NCBI GenBank assembly: GCA_013396525.1
Contig: VWYX01001242.1
Span: forward strand, 24,104-88,103
DNA from: Chaetorhynchus papuensis
Lineage: Eukaryota; Chordata; Aves; Passeriformes; Rhipiduridae
Reading direction: 5' to 3'
Length of the DNA: 64,000 nucleotides
Positions 35,601 through 46,930 of the stretch are shown piece after piece. Every line of letters begins with the position of its first letter. Position 1 is the first letter of the stretch. The notes under the pieces were generated by a model, which saw nothing but the letters and a program-made list of their open reading frames with translations, searched no databases and was not told the origin of the DNA. A program made the translations under genes and the position numbers.

Positions 35601-38424
35601 CTTGTTAATCAGTGCAAATGTTAGAGCTGAACGAAAAGGGATGGTTTGTTTTTTTTTTTTTTTCTCAAGCGTTTCAAAAGAGAATGTTTGGGTTTTTTTT
35701 TCTTTGAAACTGTAGTGGTGTCTTTGAAAAAATCCTCGTGATTTTTATACTTATCTCTCCTTTTTAACAGTTTACCTCCTTTTGTTTTGCTTGAGACCAA
35801 AACAAGAAAAGTGAGGTGCAGAAGAAGGAGGAGAAGAAGAAGAAGAAGATCACATAGAACATGGGAGAAGGAAGCCAGTAAAAAGCAAAATACATGAGGC
35901 TGCTCGCTTGGGAAAAATCCATTTTAACTTCACTTATTTAGGGACGGTTTTGGCAATGCTCCTAGCATCTGAATTAGCCCAGGTAGTAATTTCAGCTGTG
36001 GATCACAGCATCTTCAGTCAGATATTTGCGTTCCTTAAAAAATCAATATCCTTTTAAGCATTTCCACAGTTTTTTCCTACATTAACATGTGGTTCATGTT
36101 ATTTAACTGGGAGATGTGCTGTGGCTTGTGCCCTGTTGGGCTCCAAGGGCCAGGCTGGGCAAATTGGAGAAATTCACCCACCTGTGAAGGGTTGATTCCT
36201 CTGTGTATTTGTACACAGATACACCCCAAAAATGAGCGATGTTACTGTTTCTGCATGGACAAATTCAGAAAATGAATTTAGACACGACCTCCCATGTGTC
36301 TATCAGAAGTGCCATGTGGTTGTGAATCAGGAGATAGAACCTGGGCACTTAACACCTTCCCTTTGTTAGTGTCTGCATGGAATAACACACCTGGACACCA
36401 CATATCCACTGGGGTGTTGCTTTTGCTAAACTTCAACTGTTTCTTTAAGGCACTAAGTTAAAAGTATTTTCAGTATCTTTTTTTTTTTTTTTCTCTCCTT
36501 TCTAATTTGTTCACCTCTCCTTCCTTTCACCCTGGCAAATTGTCAGGTTGTACCATTCTGGAACAGCATCATGTATCTGTCATCTTTCTTTTCAAGGTTT
36601 CAGGATACTTTAGAAAGCTGGTGGTCTGTGATTTTGCTGTGCTGTTGTCATGGACTGCAAGAGATGGCATTTTTTTATTTTATTTGGGTATCTGCTACCA
36701 TTAATACAGAGAAGAGTGGCAAAACTTTGTGTTCCCAAACCATCATAGTCACTAATCAGCTAACACAAACCAATTATACAATAGGTGAAAGACATGGGCT
36801 TGCATGCTAAAATCTGCATTTTTCTGCCTTCTTTATTTCCTATCAATCCGCTGTGACAATGGGTTTATTTTGCAAGAAAATATGCAAATACCTTAATCTG
36901 GTAGAACGGTATGACAGTCTGAATGTGAGTCTCTTCATGAAATGTTGACAAACACTTGCTTAAGAGGACCAGCCCTAGGAAAATGATAAATTTCCGAGTG
37001 CAAAATCAGAACCTCTGCAGAAAAACTGCATAGACATTAAAAAAAAAAAAAAAAAAGGATGGGTGCTGAGGATCAGTCTCTTGAAATAATAAATTTTCAT
37101 CTTATCTGAAATGTGGTATATTAGCAAATGAGTAGGTGAAGGAATTTGGGAACTTTTGCTGCTTTCTTTCTGCACCCACATAATGAGAAAGCCCACCACT
37201 TTTTGGAAGATCTGTTGTCTCTGTTTTGTTTTATACATTAATTATGTAGCATCAACTGTTGGAGAAATAGTTCTAAAATATTCCTGCAAATGTTGAAAAT
37301 GTATCTGTGGAGTCTTTTAGATTTTTTTTTTTCCCAATATCCTAATTTCAAGAGTGATTTAAGAACTGATTGGCATTTGGCAAAAAATGAATGATAATGA
37401 ACTCATTTCAATAGAGATGGACCAGATACCATGCCGGCTGTCGAAACTTTTCAAAGCTGGTTTCTCTCCAGTAAATGTGATCCTGCAGGCTCTGTCCATC
37501 TGCCTACAAGAAAAGAGACATTCGCATTCTGTAGGAAATACTGCTGAGAAAATACCAGTGAGGATTATCGATTTTGTGATCTCTCATCGTTCTCAGCAAG
37601 GAAACTGGACGACAATAAACACCACAGCAAAACAACAGTACTGAGCTACTTCATGTCCCCTCTCCCCTTTTCTTCCCTGCGTTTTTTCCCCTTTTTTTGT
37701 CCTTTTTGCATTAGCAGGTAACAAGCTTACTCCAGTATGTTTGCCAGACAGAGAAGTAGCAGCTCGAACAAGTCTGAGCCCTCCCCACAGCAGGGATGTT
37801 CAGGAGTGACCTGAAGCTGTTTCTTACAAGGATGGTTTGATTCAGGCCTCACCCTAGTTTTTGCCGGTGCAAACTGAGTCACAGACACCACATTAAGCAG
37901 CTGAAGTGAAAAACTACACCAGCTGTTAGACTTCTCCCGCTGCATGAAATTGAAACAGCTCTGAGGTTTAAGGGAAATAGCACTAATTCACCCCGAGACA
38001 TGACACCTGTGGGACAGGCTCTTCCTCGCCCAGTGTCCACCAGCCCACCTTGTTCAAGTCCTCGGTGGCCAGCGCTGGTGGAAGGGTGTCCAGCCAGTGC
38101 CCTCCCTCAGGTGGCAGGGCCAGCAGAGGTGCCCCAGCCCCTGGAGTGAAACCCAGCCCAGCCCTCAGCCCTCAGAGCAGGTCAGCTCACAATGCTCATT
38201 TCTCAGTTATTTCATTTCTCCTCCAAAGTCTCTCACGTTTTTCTCTTCCCCCCATTCCCCCTCCCACCAAGAGATGGTTTCTGTGTCTCTCTCGGGTGTT
38301 TTCTGCTGCTGCCAAGGCCCCAGTCCTCACCCCAGTCCTCCCCTGCAGACTCTCCCCAGACTCTCTTTGTGCCTTTGTTTTCGAGGGTGGCTCTCAAATG
38401 CACTGCCTGTAGGCTCACCTTTGC
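29683..38424. other. Unique non-coding sequence with homopolymer tracts
   Basis: No gene is recognised. Simple tracts: GAA/GGA-rich 35820-35849, T15 at 35649-35663, T16 at 36478-36493, and A18 at 37039-37056. A 7-base-stem hairpin lies at 36201-36218. The 33.7-35.0 kb part is strongly AT-rich with many TTAAT motifs. The 38.05-38.18 kb part is GC-richer, with repeated CCCAGCCC and CCCTCAG words. Overlapping open frames near 38050-38690 look like a product of that composition. Confidence 0.55.
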
Positions 38425-38735
38425 ACAACATCACTGCTAAATTTTTAATCAGTGGTGGTAAAACAAAGGAAATGAAGAAACTCACAGTATTTAACGAATG
38501 GCGTGTGGCTAAGCCGCAGGCCTCATCCGAGTTTACAGACATGAGCAGGGTGTCAAGCACCAATCCTACAAACCAATTAGCATCCCAGGAGATTTTGCTC
38601 TGATGCATGGTCATGCAACTATCATTAATGTTATGTGGTGTTACGGTCGCACATGGCCAAAACATAAGAGAGAGGAAGTACTTCTGCATTTCATGCTGAA
38701 TTCCCTGCTACTTCAGTTGTTAATTAAAAAACTTG
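38425..38735. promoter_or_regulatory. Candidate conserved non-coding element
   Basis: Complex unique sequence containing a CCAATTAG homeodomain-type site (38573-38580), CATTAATGTTATG near 38624, and a TTAATTAA palindrome (38720-38727). It has little low-complexity sequence and no supportable frame. Enhancer function is suggested only by motif content and texture. Confidence 0.25.
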
Positions 38736-41449
38736 GCTCACTTCTGTCCCTTTACACAATCAGAATGATGTAAATAAGAATCTTTTCCAAAAGCTTTTAA
38801 AATTCATTTTAAAAAAGGCTGGCTACAATATTTGTACAATATTTGCAGCTCAGCAGAATGAAGCAGGGAATAACTAAGTTTTCAGCTTCCCAGTTTCCCC
38901 ACACAGCTTAGATCTGCCCGTTGCAGTGAGCAGGTTCCTGTGTCTGCGAGGCAGAAGGCTCACACCTGCCTTGGTGTGGCATATTTAGTACCAGTCACTG
39001 CAAGAGGCAGAAATCTGTGTGCTCAGGGTCGTGGCCTGATTCATCTAAGCAAAGTCAGTGAGCCCAATTCTCTTAATTATGCCCAAGGAAGGATGTTTCT
39101 GCAAGATGAGCAACACCCCAGACCTCAGCACATCCGATTTATGTGTGGCCCTGAGTCATGTCTTGAACAGGCGATGCTAATGGGAGGTGGAATTTGTAGC
39201 ACAGAAGCCAGAGCCCCTCTCTTTGATCCTAGTTAATTCCCAAGAGTACAGAAGTGAGACCCTACCTCTTCAATCTTTATATTTTTGCCCAACTGCTTTA
39301 TTATCTATGAAACTCTCTGATTTGTGTGAAAGATAGAGATAAAGGAGTTTAAGTCATACAGCAGCTTTTGAAATAAAAGCCATGATGCTAAAAACACCTG
39401 TTACAACCAAAAAGCTAGGGTATAAGAGTATGATTTATTACACATATTATGGTAGCCCCACAAGAACTGAGCAAAGATTTTGCCCTTTTTGTGTCTTATT
39501 CACACATGGGCATGTTAAAAGCCATCAAAGATATATCGTGTGTCCCAAAGGATTAACTCAGCCGTTACTAACACTTTCATTTCCGTGTTCCTACAGCTTA
39601 GGTGTACAGGCTTTATTTCACCACACCTTTGAGGGGCAATACCTACTCAAAACGTGTGTTTAACACAAGAAAGAAGTATACCACCAGCCCACAAAAAATA
39701 TATATAAGCTTCTTATTAAAGTAAAAAGTGTCAGGCCTTGGCAGAAAGGGCACAGAGCTCTGCAGGAGGCGAGCACGCATGGAGGGTTATCCATCCCTGT
39801 CCTGAGACACCAAGGGAAAGACAACGCACTTTGTGGTGTAAATGAGCAGCATCAGAAAGGACACCTGCACTGAACGTGTTTCTGGGATGGTGACTCCCCA
39901 TGCTGAGGACTGATTCTCTCATCTCAGGGACTGCATCACCCTCACCCTCTCACCACTCGAACACCTCCCATTTCTGGCACAGGAAAAGAAGTCGTCATTG
40001 ATGGGGGTACAGATAGGAAGCCTGCTAAGAAATATTTTAGCAGTTAGGACAGGAAGAAATATAGTATATTTTTTTTCCCCAGGGAAAACCTATTTCCTCA
40101 CTTCTTTCCCATCCAAGCATAAACTGGCATTTTTTGCCACCGTGAGAGCGAGCCAGAGCCATCACTGGAGACACAGAGAGGAATTGCTATAGCGTGGATT
40201 CATTAAACTCATCTCAGTCCATCTCTTTTTTTTCTGGTATTAAAGGAGTATGGAGTAAAGCAGGGCAGAACGAAGTGTTCTGGAAAACTGATAATCAAAT
40301 GGCCTAAAGCTAATGTTTACTTTTCTGAATGTTTTATAGCAGCATTACTTGGAGATGTATTAAAAACAGGGAGCGAGAGGGAGGGAGAGAGGGAGGGAGC
40401 CTAATAATAGCCTTCCAGTTACAGAAATAGAGAAGCAGCATAGATATGATAATTGAATTTGGTTTGGATGGGTGATAATCCGCCTTTATGCTACAGCTGT
40501 AGTTCTCAGATTTGAGCCTGGCTGGTGGCAGGTGTTGGGCAGCCTCCCCGGCCACGGGAAGGCTGCAGCACCGTGCACTCCTGCATGCCCCCCGTCCCTC
40601 TCCCTCTGTGCCCCCCTTTTCTCTCCCGGAGCCTGCAGGCAGGAGGCTGCAGGGCCATGGGTTTTATGTGTGTGGCTGTTTTTTCTCTGCATTTATGGGG
40701 GTTGTCCTGAAGGTGACCTGGAGCCTCCCTTCCCCATCCAGCCAGGAAAAGCCACCAGTGTATCTGAAGGGGAGCTCCTCTCCTCCCCAGAAAAATCCAT
40801 GCTCAGCCATTCTCTTTTTCTCTTCCACTCTAAATTATTCAGCTCCACACTTGGGAAGCTGACACTGCTAGTAAACCGAGGAGTTACATATTTTTGGTTG
40901 CACTTGGAGATTAAGTGCCACTTGAGTTATAGTGTCTAAATTCCCAAATATTTGTGTAATTTTAGATCATGAATTCTCATTCCTGACTATGTTTAGTATC
41001 AATATTTATTCACACAGCTCTCTCTGTTAGATCCCATGGATGAAACTGGGTGGGGGAAGTGGGAAGGTGTCTCCAAGCTGTCTCTGCTACAGGGATGGGT
41101 CCCCTTGCTGTTTTGCTTCCTGAAGCAAACTCCAGCCTCTCTATGCCTGCTCTACCATGGAAAATGTGGGATGGGAGGCAGTGGATAGGATAACTGGGCT
41201 GCATTGGGTGGATAACATGGCCACCCACTTTCACAAGATGACCTTAAAGATTTTGTGCCAGAGACTTGGGGCTGTTGGCGTGCTGCTGTCAGACCAGCAA
41301 GAGGAGGGGGAGAAGGGTAGAGACCAAAGAAGAAGAAAAAAAGTCAAAACACCCTTCCTCAGTGTTGGGAAGCCTCCCTGTCACCTCTGCTGCCTTCCAT
41401 CCTCCTAACATGATCCTCCAAGAAACTTTAGCAGTCTCATTTGTTCTCT
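38736..41449. other. Unique non-coding sequence
   Basis: No gene is recognised. A purine-rich (GGGA)n-like patch lies at 40369-40399. The 40.5-40.8 kb part is GC-richer and gives several overlapping open frames on both strands, none with a known domain. Confidence 0.55.
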
Positions 41450-41830
41450 TGGTTTGTCTGTTCAGAAGCAAAAGCCCTTCTGAAGAAAAAGCATTAATTA
41501 ATCTCCTCTGCATAAGAAAATGTGAGAAGATTTTGGTTTCTGCAGGCACTGAATTAAATTCTGGCTGCGCAAGAGTTTGCATTTTTAATGCAGCTCTTTT
41601 GCAGGTCACCAAAATCGCTCCCCATTCAGCCACTCTCATCATCTGGGTCATTATGACAGATAGCCACAGATGATGCCTGGATCCAGCTCCCACAATCCTC
41701 AGCTGGCACTCAAATGCCACTTCTAATGGTAACGAAAAGCGCGGTGGCTGCTATAGCACCTTTTCTGCAGCTGTCCCAGAAGGCCCATAAAGCTGTGATT
41801 AAATCAGCCCCGTAGTGTTATTGTGAGGTG
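41450..41830. promoter_or_regulatory. Candidate conserved non-coding element
   Basis: This block holds a perfect ATTAATTAAT palindrome (41493-41502), a GCATT/AATGC inverted pair around 41579-41592, an AGGTCA nuclear-receptor half-site near 41604, a GTCATTATGAC palindrome (41647-41657), and several CAGCTG/CAGATG E-boxes. Such dense and varied motif content without a reading frame is typical of vertebrate enhancers. Conservation was not tested, so this remains an inference. Confidence 0.3.
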
Positions 41831-42676
41831 GATAGGCAGCACACAAGTCCTGCAGGTGAGAAAACAGATGCATGAAGCAGCGTGCAGCTTCAGCTTTGCT
41901 GCCAGAGGCCAGGGGAGGAATGAGGACCTGGGCTGTGGGGCTCAGCAACCCAGCTCAACTGAAAGCCAGTTCTGTGATTGACAGGGAAATTAATCATGCT
42001 TATTCCACTTTCCAAAGAATTTTAGATGAAGACTTTCTTGCCACACAAGATTTTTGGTTGTGCTGTCCATGCTGCATCCCTCAGTGGGAGTTCTCGCTGT
42101 CCTTAGTGCATCTGTGCTGGCTCAGCCCTCTGATTTCCTTTTTCATTTTTCCACACAATGAAAACCTACTTATTGCCCAGAGTGCGTAGTTAGACTCAGT
42201 AGGGCAAAGTTTTGGAGAGATAAATGTCAGTGCAAAGCTATTTGCTTGTACTGCTCATTAATTGCTAGCTACACAAGAAATACTCACTGTATCCTGAGAG
42301 CAGATACCTGTGACTATGCCACAGTCAAAGATAGGATGGAAAATGTAAGATGTATCTACGAGCACTTCTTCCAGTACTCAGAAAATGTCAGACTCTTTCC
42401 TGTTCAAATTCCAGCTTTGCATTCCTGAAAGAGAACAAAAAAATGGTAATGCATTTTCTCGAGAACAGTGCCTAGCAGTATAAAGTCAAAGCCATCCCTT
42501 TCAGTCTTTGGCTTTGATGGATGTCTTTGGATTCTGAAAAGGATATGGTAGATGCCCTATTAGAATAATATTCCAGTGTCTTGACAAGCAGCTTCAGATT
42601 TATATCACAGCTTTCTTTTTTATGCCAACAGATATGTAACACCAAAGGCCCGCAAAAGACATTATGCACTGGTATG

Positions 42677-42706
42677 ATTTTTATTTTTTATTTTTTATTT
42701 TTTTAA
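42677..42706. repeat. (ATTTTTT)n low-complexity tract
   Basis: About four imperfect units of A followed by five to seven T. It is a simple AT-rich repeat with no further signal. Confidence 0.9.
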
Positions 42707-44158
42707 TGGAAAGGTTGTTATAATCCAGGAATCCTTGTTTTTTTCTTTCCTGTTGGTTTTTGGCATCTTTGTCACTTAACATTCTTCCCTTTCCAGTTTC
42801 CCCTCTGCGAACACATCCCTCTTTTCCAAAAGCAGGGGAAAAAATGGTACAAACAGTCTCCATTCAGGTTTATTATTTGGGTACCCCTCCTTTGCCACTA
42901 ACTTGACCAAGTTCCCTACAATCCCTCGACTCAGACAGCTAACTAGTTAATTGGGAAAAAGCTATAGTAGAGGCGGGAGGGGGGAGAAATACCTTAGGAA
43001 CCGATAATATCCAGATTTTATGGCAATGTTAAACCTGTAAATACTTCAGTTAAGGCATATCTGGATTTACTGCCAAACCTTGCATTTCTGTGTGTGTAGC
43101 CCAGTCTGTCTGAAACGATGTGTCCTTCATGACCACTGCTGGGAATCTCCATGTCCCACTCCAATGAGCATTTTCACTGCTCACTCAGAAGGGTGTGTCA
43201 ATCAGCCAAGCAAACACCAGCTTTGAAAGAGGTGAGGTGGAAATCTTCTCAGCTAACCTGTCCCTATTTCTTCTACTATTCCTGCATCTCTGGGCAAATT
43301 TGGAGAGACTGTGAGCTACCAGAAGTGCCTGTGAGTCTATAGTTCTGGCAGGCAGAAGACAAAGCCCAAGCTGTGCCCCTGCCTGGAGGGATGGGCCATT
43401 GCATCAGAAGAGAATACCCCATAATCTCTCCTCTCTGGGTAGAAGACATCAAACAGCAGAAGCTGCCCTTTTCATACTGGAAGGCCATCCCTGACATCCT
43501 GTGAACTAACAGCAGAAGCAGTAAGAAAATGTGTTACAGACAAGAGAGAAAATGCCATGAAACACTCGGGAACAAACAGGCTCCATTCTCCATATCCCCT
43601 CTCTCAATACACACATATCCTGACCAAGGAGAAGACCTCTTACACTCTAATTTATTGGAATAGCCACCAAGAAAGTATTCCCAGCATTCCCACTCAAGCC
43701 TCTGCATTTGTTTTTCTCCCAGAAAGAGACTGAGTTATTGGTTTTTAATCTTTATGGGAATAATTATTTTTTGAAAGGGAATCCAGTGTTCAAGTACAGA
43801 AGCAAATTAAGGTCAGAGAGAAGCACCTAGCTTTATGTAAGTGTTTAGTCTCTCCTTGTGAAGTGGCTGGTTCTGCATGAATTACCATTAATAATAAAAC
43901 ATATGTAAGATAGTGACATTCGGTGTGCATGTTCTTAGTTCCCCATTAAGCTGTGCTCCCTAAAAAGGTTTCCAGGTTTATTTAAACATGCAGGAAGGAA
44001 TTTAATATTAAACAGAAATAAGATGTAATAGAATTATGTCAAAACACCTGAGGGAATTTTGGATACCTTTAAGGAATGAGCTCTGAAGTGATTCATAGCT
44101 AGGGCAAGTGATAATTGAGAAGAAGGAATAAAAAAAGGGAAAAAATGAGTTAATTCCT

Positions 44159-44188
44159 CCACAGCTATGAAATCCACAGCTATGAAAT
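44159..44188. repeat. Perfect two-copy tandem duplication of 15 bases
   Basis: The unit CCACAGCTATGAAAT occurs at 44159-44173 and again at 44174-44188 without mismatch, which points to a recent slippage or duplication event. Confidence 0.95.
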
Positions 44189-44948
44189 ACTGTAGTTCAC
44201 AGACTTATCAGGAGCCTTGCCTCAGTATAGGCATTATTTTACTTTCTGATGCTGAAAATTAGTGTAGTGATCTTGCTAGCACTTTTGCATGCACTTAGCA
44301 TAAGCACAAGAGTAGCTCCCTGGGGTTTGCCAGTGCAAGGGGAGTTAACACATAATATAAGTATTCAGAGGCTTGGATGGTATTCTACAGCTTCTGGAGA
44401 TAAATGTGTGATTTAGTTGTAGGCTAAATTACCGCTCTCATTACATCATCCTTGAACATTTTAGATTGCAGAATGGCGTCAGATCCTGTGGTGGGATAAA
44501 ACTTTACCCTTTCTTATTTGTGTAAATTTTCACACAAAACAGACGTTCTGCCTAGTACCAAAAGGGCCAAAGCATAGGGCACAGAAGCTTGACTCATTTG
44601 CATCTTAATGCAGTTATAGACTTAATGTAAGATATTCCTATTTAAATTAATATTTTCTGTGTCAGTTCAGCAGTATCAGCACACTGCTAATGATCTCCAT
44701 ATCCATTAAGATCAGTTCAAATGCACCTCAGTGCAGCTTTCTTACCCTATACTCCTGACGGTATTTTTTAAACTGATCTGTAGCTTATTATTTTTATTAT
44801 TCACAAACGTCACAGGCCTTTTCTCTCCATTTTGGGATTGTTCTTCTCCTGTTTTAGGTCTTTTCCTTTCTTCTAATGTTGCTTTGGGAAAGCTCTGGGG
44901 ATATATAAAGCAAAATAGACAGATGTCTTCACCTACCAGATTGTTGTG

Positions 44949-45061
44949 AATAATAATAATCACCTCTTATATATCCCTTTTCGTTTTCAAAGCACTTTGC
45001 AGCAATTAGCTAATTTGCCTTTACAACAATCTCTGATAGATAGGTAGAGGCATTTGCATAG
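44949..45061 (-). mobile_element. Ancient SINE/LINE tail of the MIR/L2 type, cut by the assembly gap
   Basis: On the + strand the order is AATAATAATAAT, CTCTTATATATCCCTTTTCG, TCAAAGCACTTTGCAGCAATTAGCTAATT, ACAACAATCTCTGATAGATAGGTAG. Read on the - strand this is the familiar old amniote pattern: a GTTGTxAGGxxxAATTAGxTAAT block, AAAGTGCTTTGA, AAAGxGxTATATAAG and an ATT-type trinucleotide tail. The tail position gives the - orientation. It appears to be the same general family as the copy at 29.2 kb. The 5' part would lie in or beyond the gap; nothing matching is visible after it. Confidence 0.75.
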
Positions 45062-45125
45062 NNNNNNNNNNNNNNNNNNNNNNNNNNNNNNNNNNNNNNN
45101 NNNNNNNNNNNNNNNNNNNNNNNNN
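45062..45125. other. Assembly gap (64 N)
   Basis: A run of undetermined bases. Its true length is unknown. Open frames that read through it are meaningless. Confidence 1.
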
Positions 45126-46689
45126 TTTTCCTCTCTTTCTTTTTCTCCCTTTGCAGGATATTTTTGCTGCACTTCTTTTTCTGAAAGGTAAATTTCTGTG
45201 GGATTGTTATGCCCATTAGCACTCCTAATCACTGAACCTAATTAGACTCTCATAGAAATGAAAGCACACACCAGCAACAGATGAACAACAATTTCCTTCA
45301 AGAGTGTGAGCCGTATCTCCACGGCAGCCAGAGAGCTGGAGGACTGGAAGGCAGACCCGAGCCACACCTAAGGCTGCTGGTTCAGGTGCCATCAAGGAGG
45401 TTGACTGTGGTACATCTATTCCTTTGCAAAGCACTTGCACGGTCCAACTTGCTGAAGGCATTGACCAACAGAATATGGGAAGTAAGAAATTAAAAAACCC
45501 TGCCCTTTTGGAAAAAAAAAAAACAACCCAAGCCAGAAATGTCAGAAAATCTGGTGCTGAAACTGTAAATCTATCATGGAATTGCACATGTATTTTGGTC
45601 AATAGAAAAATGCACCCAAGCAGGGTCTCAGTGATTTCTACAGCCCAGTTCCCTAAAGAGAAGACTCTTGAATAAGAAGAGTAGGCCAGACAACTTGATC
45701 CCTCTTGCCCCACATTTTCAATCTAGTGCACACCACAATAAGTCTGTAACCCAAAACACTACCTTGGCCCTTGGGTGGAGTGAGCCTGGTGCGCTGTTCC
45801 CTAATCTGAAACACAGGTTGCCACAGCCTAATCTAGAAGATTGTACTGGCATGGTGGAGGGTGATGGGAGTCTCCTACAGCCTCCTCTACAGCCCAAGCA
45901 ATAGGGAGAAGGGCTCTGCCAGCATGACTTGTCCCACGTCCTGCCGCAGGAAGGGACTGCTCTCTGCGTGCCACTCATGTTGGGATTACCAGGACACCGA
46001 TGTCCTAACATCAGTCCAGGAAGCATAGTGGCAACCAGCCACTGCTACAGCACTTGTGCCACTGCCAGCACTTTCTGCCACTGCTTCACAGCCTTATCTT
46101 TGCCTATTCTCAGCCCAGAATAACTCTTTTCCATAATAACTCTTATCTTTTGTGCATCAGAATAGACAATTTAAAACTTTCTTCAGAACAGGGCAAGGAA
46201 TTGGTATGAATACTAACACCAGATATAGTCGTTGAGGGAAATGTCTTTAATACATCTTTTACAACTGGCAGGGTTAATGGATTTTGTAGTGACAGAGCTG
46301 CAGTGAAGGTTTTACTGGCAAATCCTGACTTACATGGAAAAGAGCAAGGAAACCCCCACTGTACTATCTTCATGAAGTGTTAATGCAACAGGGATCCCCT
46401 GTACTTTGTGATAATTGAACCATAAAATAGTTCAGCTTTATCTATAAACTCTCCAGCGCAATGCTTTGAGTGTATAACCGTTTACATTATTCCCAGAAAA
46501 TTAGGTCAGCTTTTCACAGAGAAAATGTCAAATTAAAAAAAAAAAGAAGAAGAAGAAGAAATAATAAGGGGAAAAAGAAAAGGCAGAAGAGCCTTCCTCT
46601 AAAAGAACTTTTCCACCCCAGATTGGAAAATGTCACTGTATCCTCCCAACAGCACCGGCCCCACTTATGAGCCAGGGAGGGAGCAGGGG
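45126..46689. other. Unique non-coding sequence with possible splice signals at its start
   Basis: It begins with a long pyrimidine tract and a CAG|G acceptor-like site at 45154-45157, followed 31 bases later by AAAG|GTAAAT (donor-like) at 45184-45193. No larger exon or domain is recognised. An A12 run lies near 45511-45522, and an A/GAA-rich tract at 46535-46562. Confidence 0.5.
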
Positions 46690-46930
46690 CCGAGGAACAG
46701 TGGGCAGCATCCGCACTCGGCTCCTTTGAGCTGGAACACAGCTGTGTTATGGCTGTGTCATCATTGCGAGCGAATTAAAAGAAATGGAAACATTAACTCT
46801 GTGGAATCTTTTCAGAAGCTGGTGGTGACTAAACCAGGAGGCGCTAACAAAGGAAAGCTTTCAGCAAGTGTTTGGCATTTGAAGTGCAGCACGGTCTTTC
46901 CATTAGGCTGTTGTGAGGGTTAAAATTAAT
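46690..46930. promoter_or_regulatory. Candidate conserved non-coding element
   Basis: Complex unique sequence with TGTGTCATCATTGCG, GCGAATTAAAAG, ACATTAACTCTGTGG, AGGCGCTAACAAAGG (SOX/TCF-like) and GGTTAAAATTAATC. It has little simple sequence. The open frame across it has no known domain. The enhancer call is by texture and motif content only. Confidence 0.25.

Larger units (their letters stand above)
41831..44948. other. Unique non-coding sequence
   Basis: No gene is recognised. It includes the T-rich heptamer repeat at 42677-42706 and the 15-base tandem duplication at 44159-44188. Open frames at 42681-42863 and 43151-43497 overlap on both strands and match nothing known. Confidence 0.55.

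Noticed and set aside
38110..38135. CCAGCAGAGGTGCC as a CTCF site
   Set aside because: It matches the first ten positions of the CTCF core but fails at the conserved GGCGC end. Too weak to call.
38050..38690. Overlapping open frames of 120-168 residues on both strands
   Set aside because: The frames owe their length to GC-rich, pyrimidine-biased composition. They are rich in P, S and Q, show no domain and exist on both strands at once.
40472..40939. 155-residue open frame and overlapping partners
   Set aside because: Competing frames on both strands in a GC-richer patch, and no recognisable family.
42880..42945. TTTGCCACTAACTTGACCAAG resembling the MIR core
   Set aside because: The similarity needs a large internal gap and lacks the flanking CORE-SINE words.
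45225..45713. 162-residue open frame on the - strand
   Set aside because: No domain, signal or splice context that I recognise; frames on the + strand overlap it. Length alone is within chance for 64 kb.
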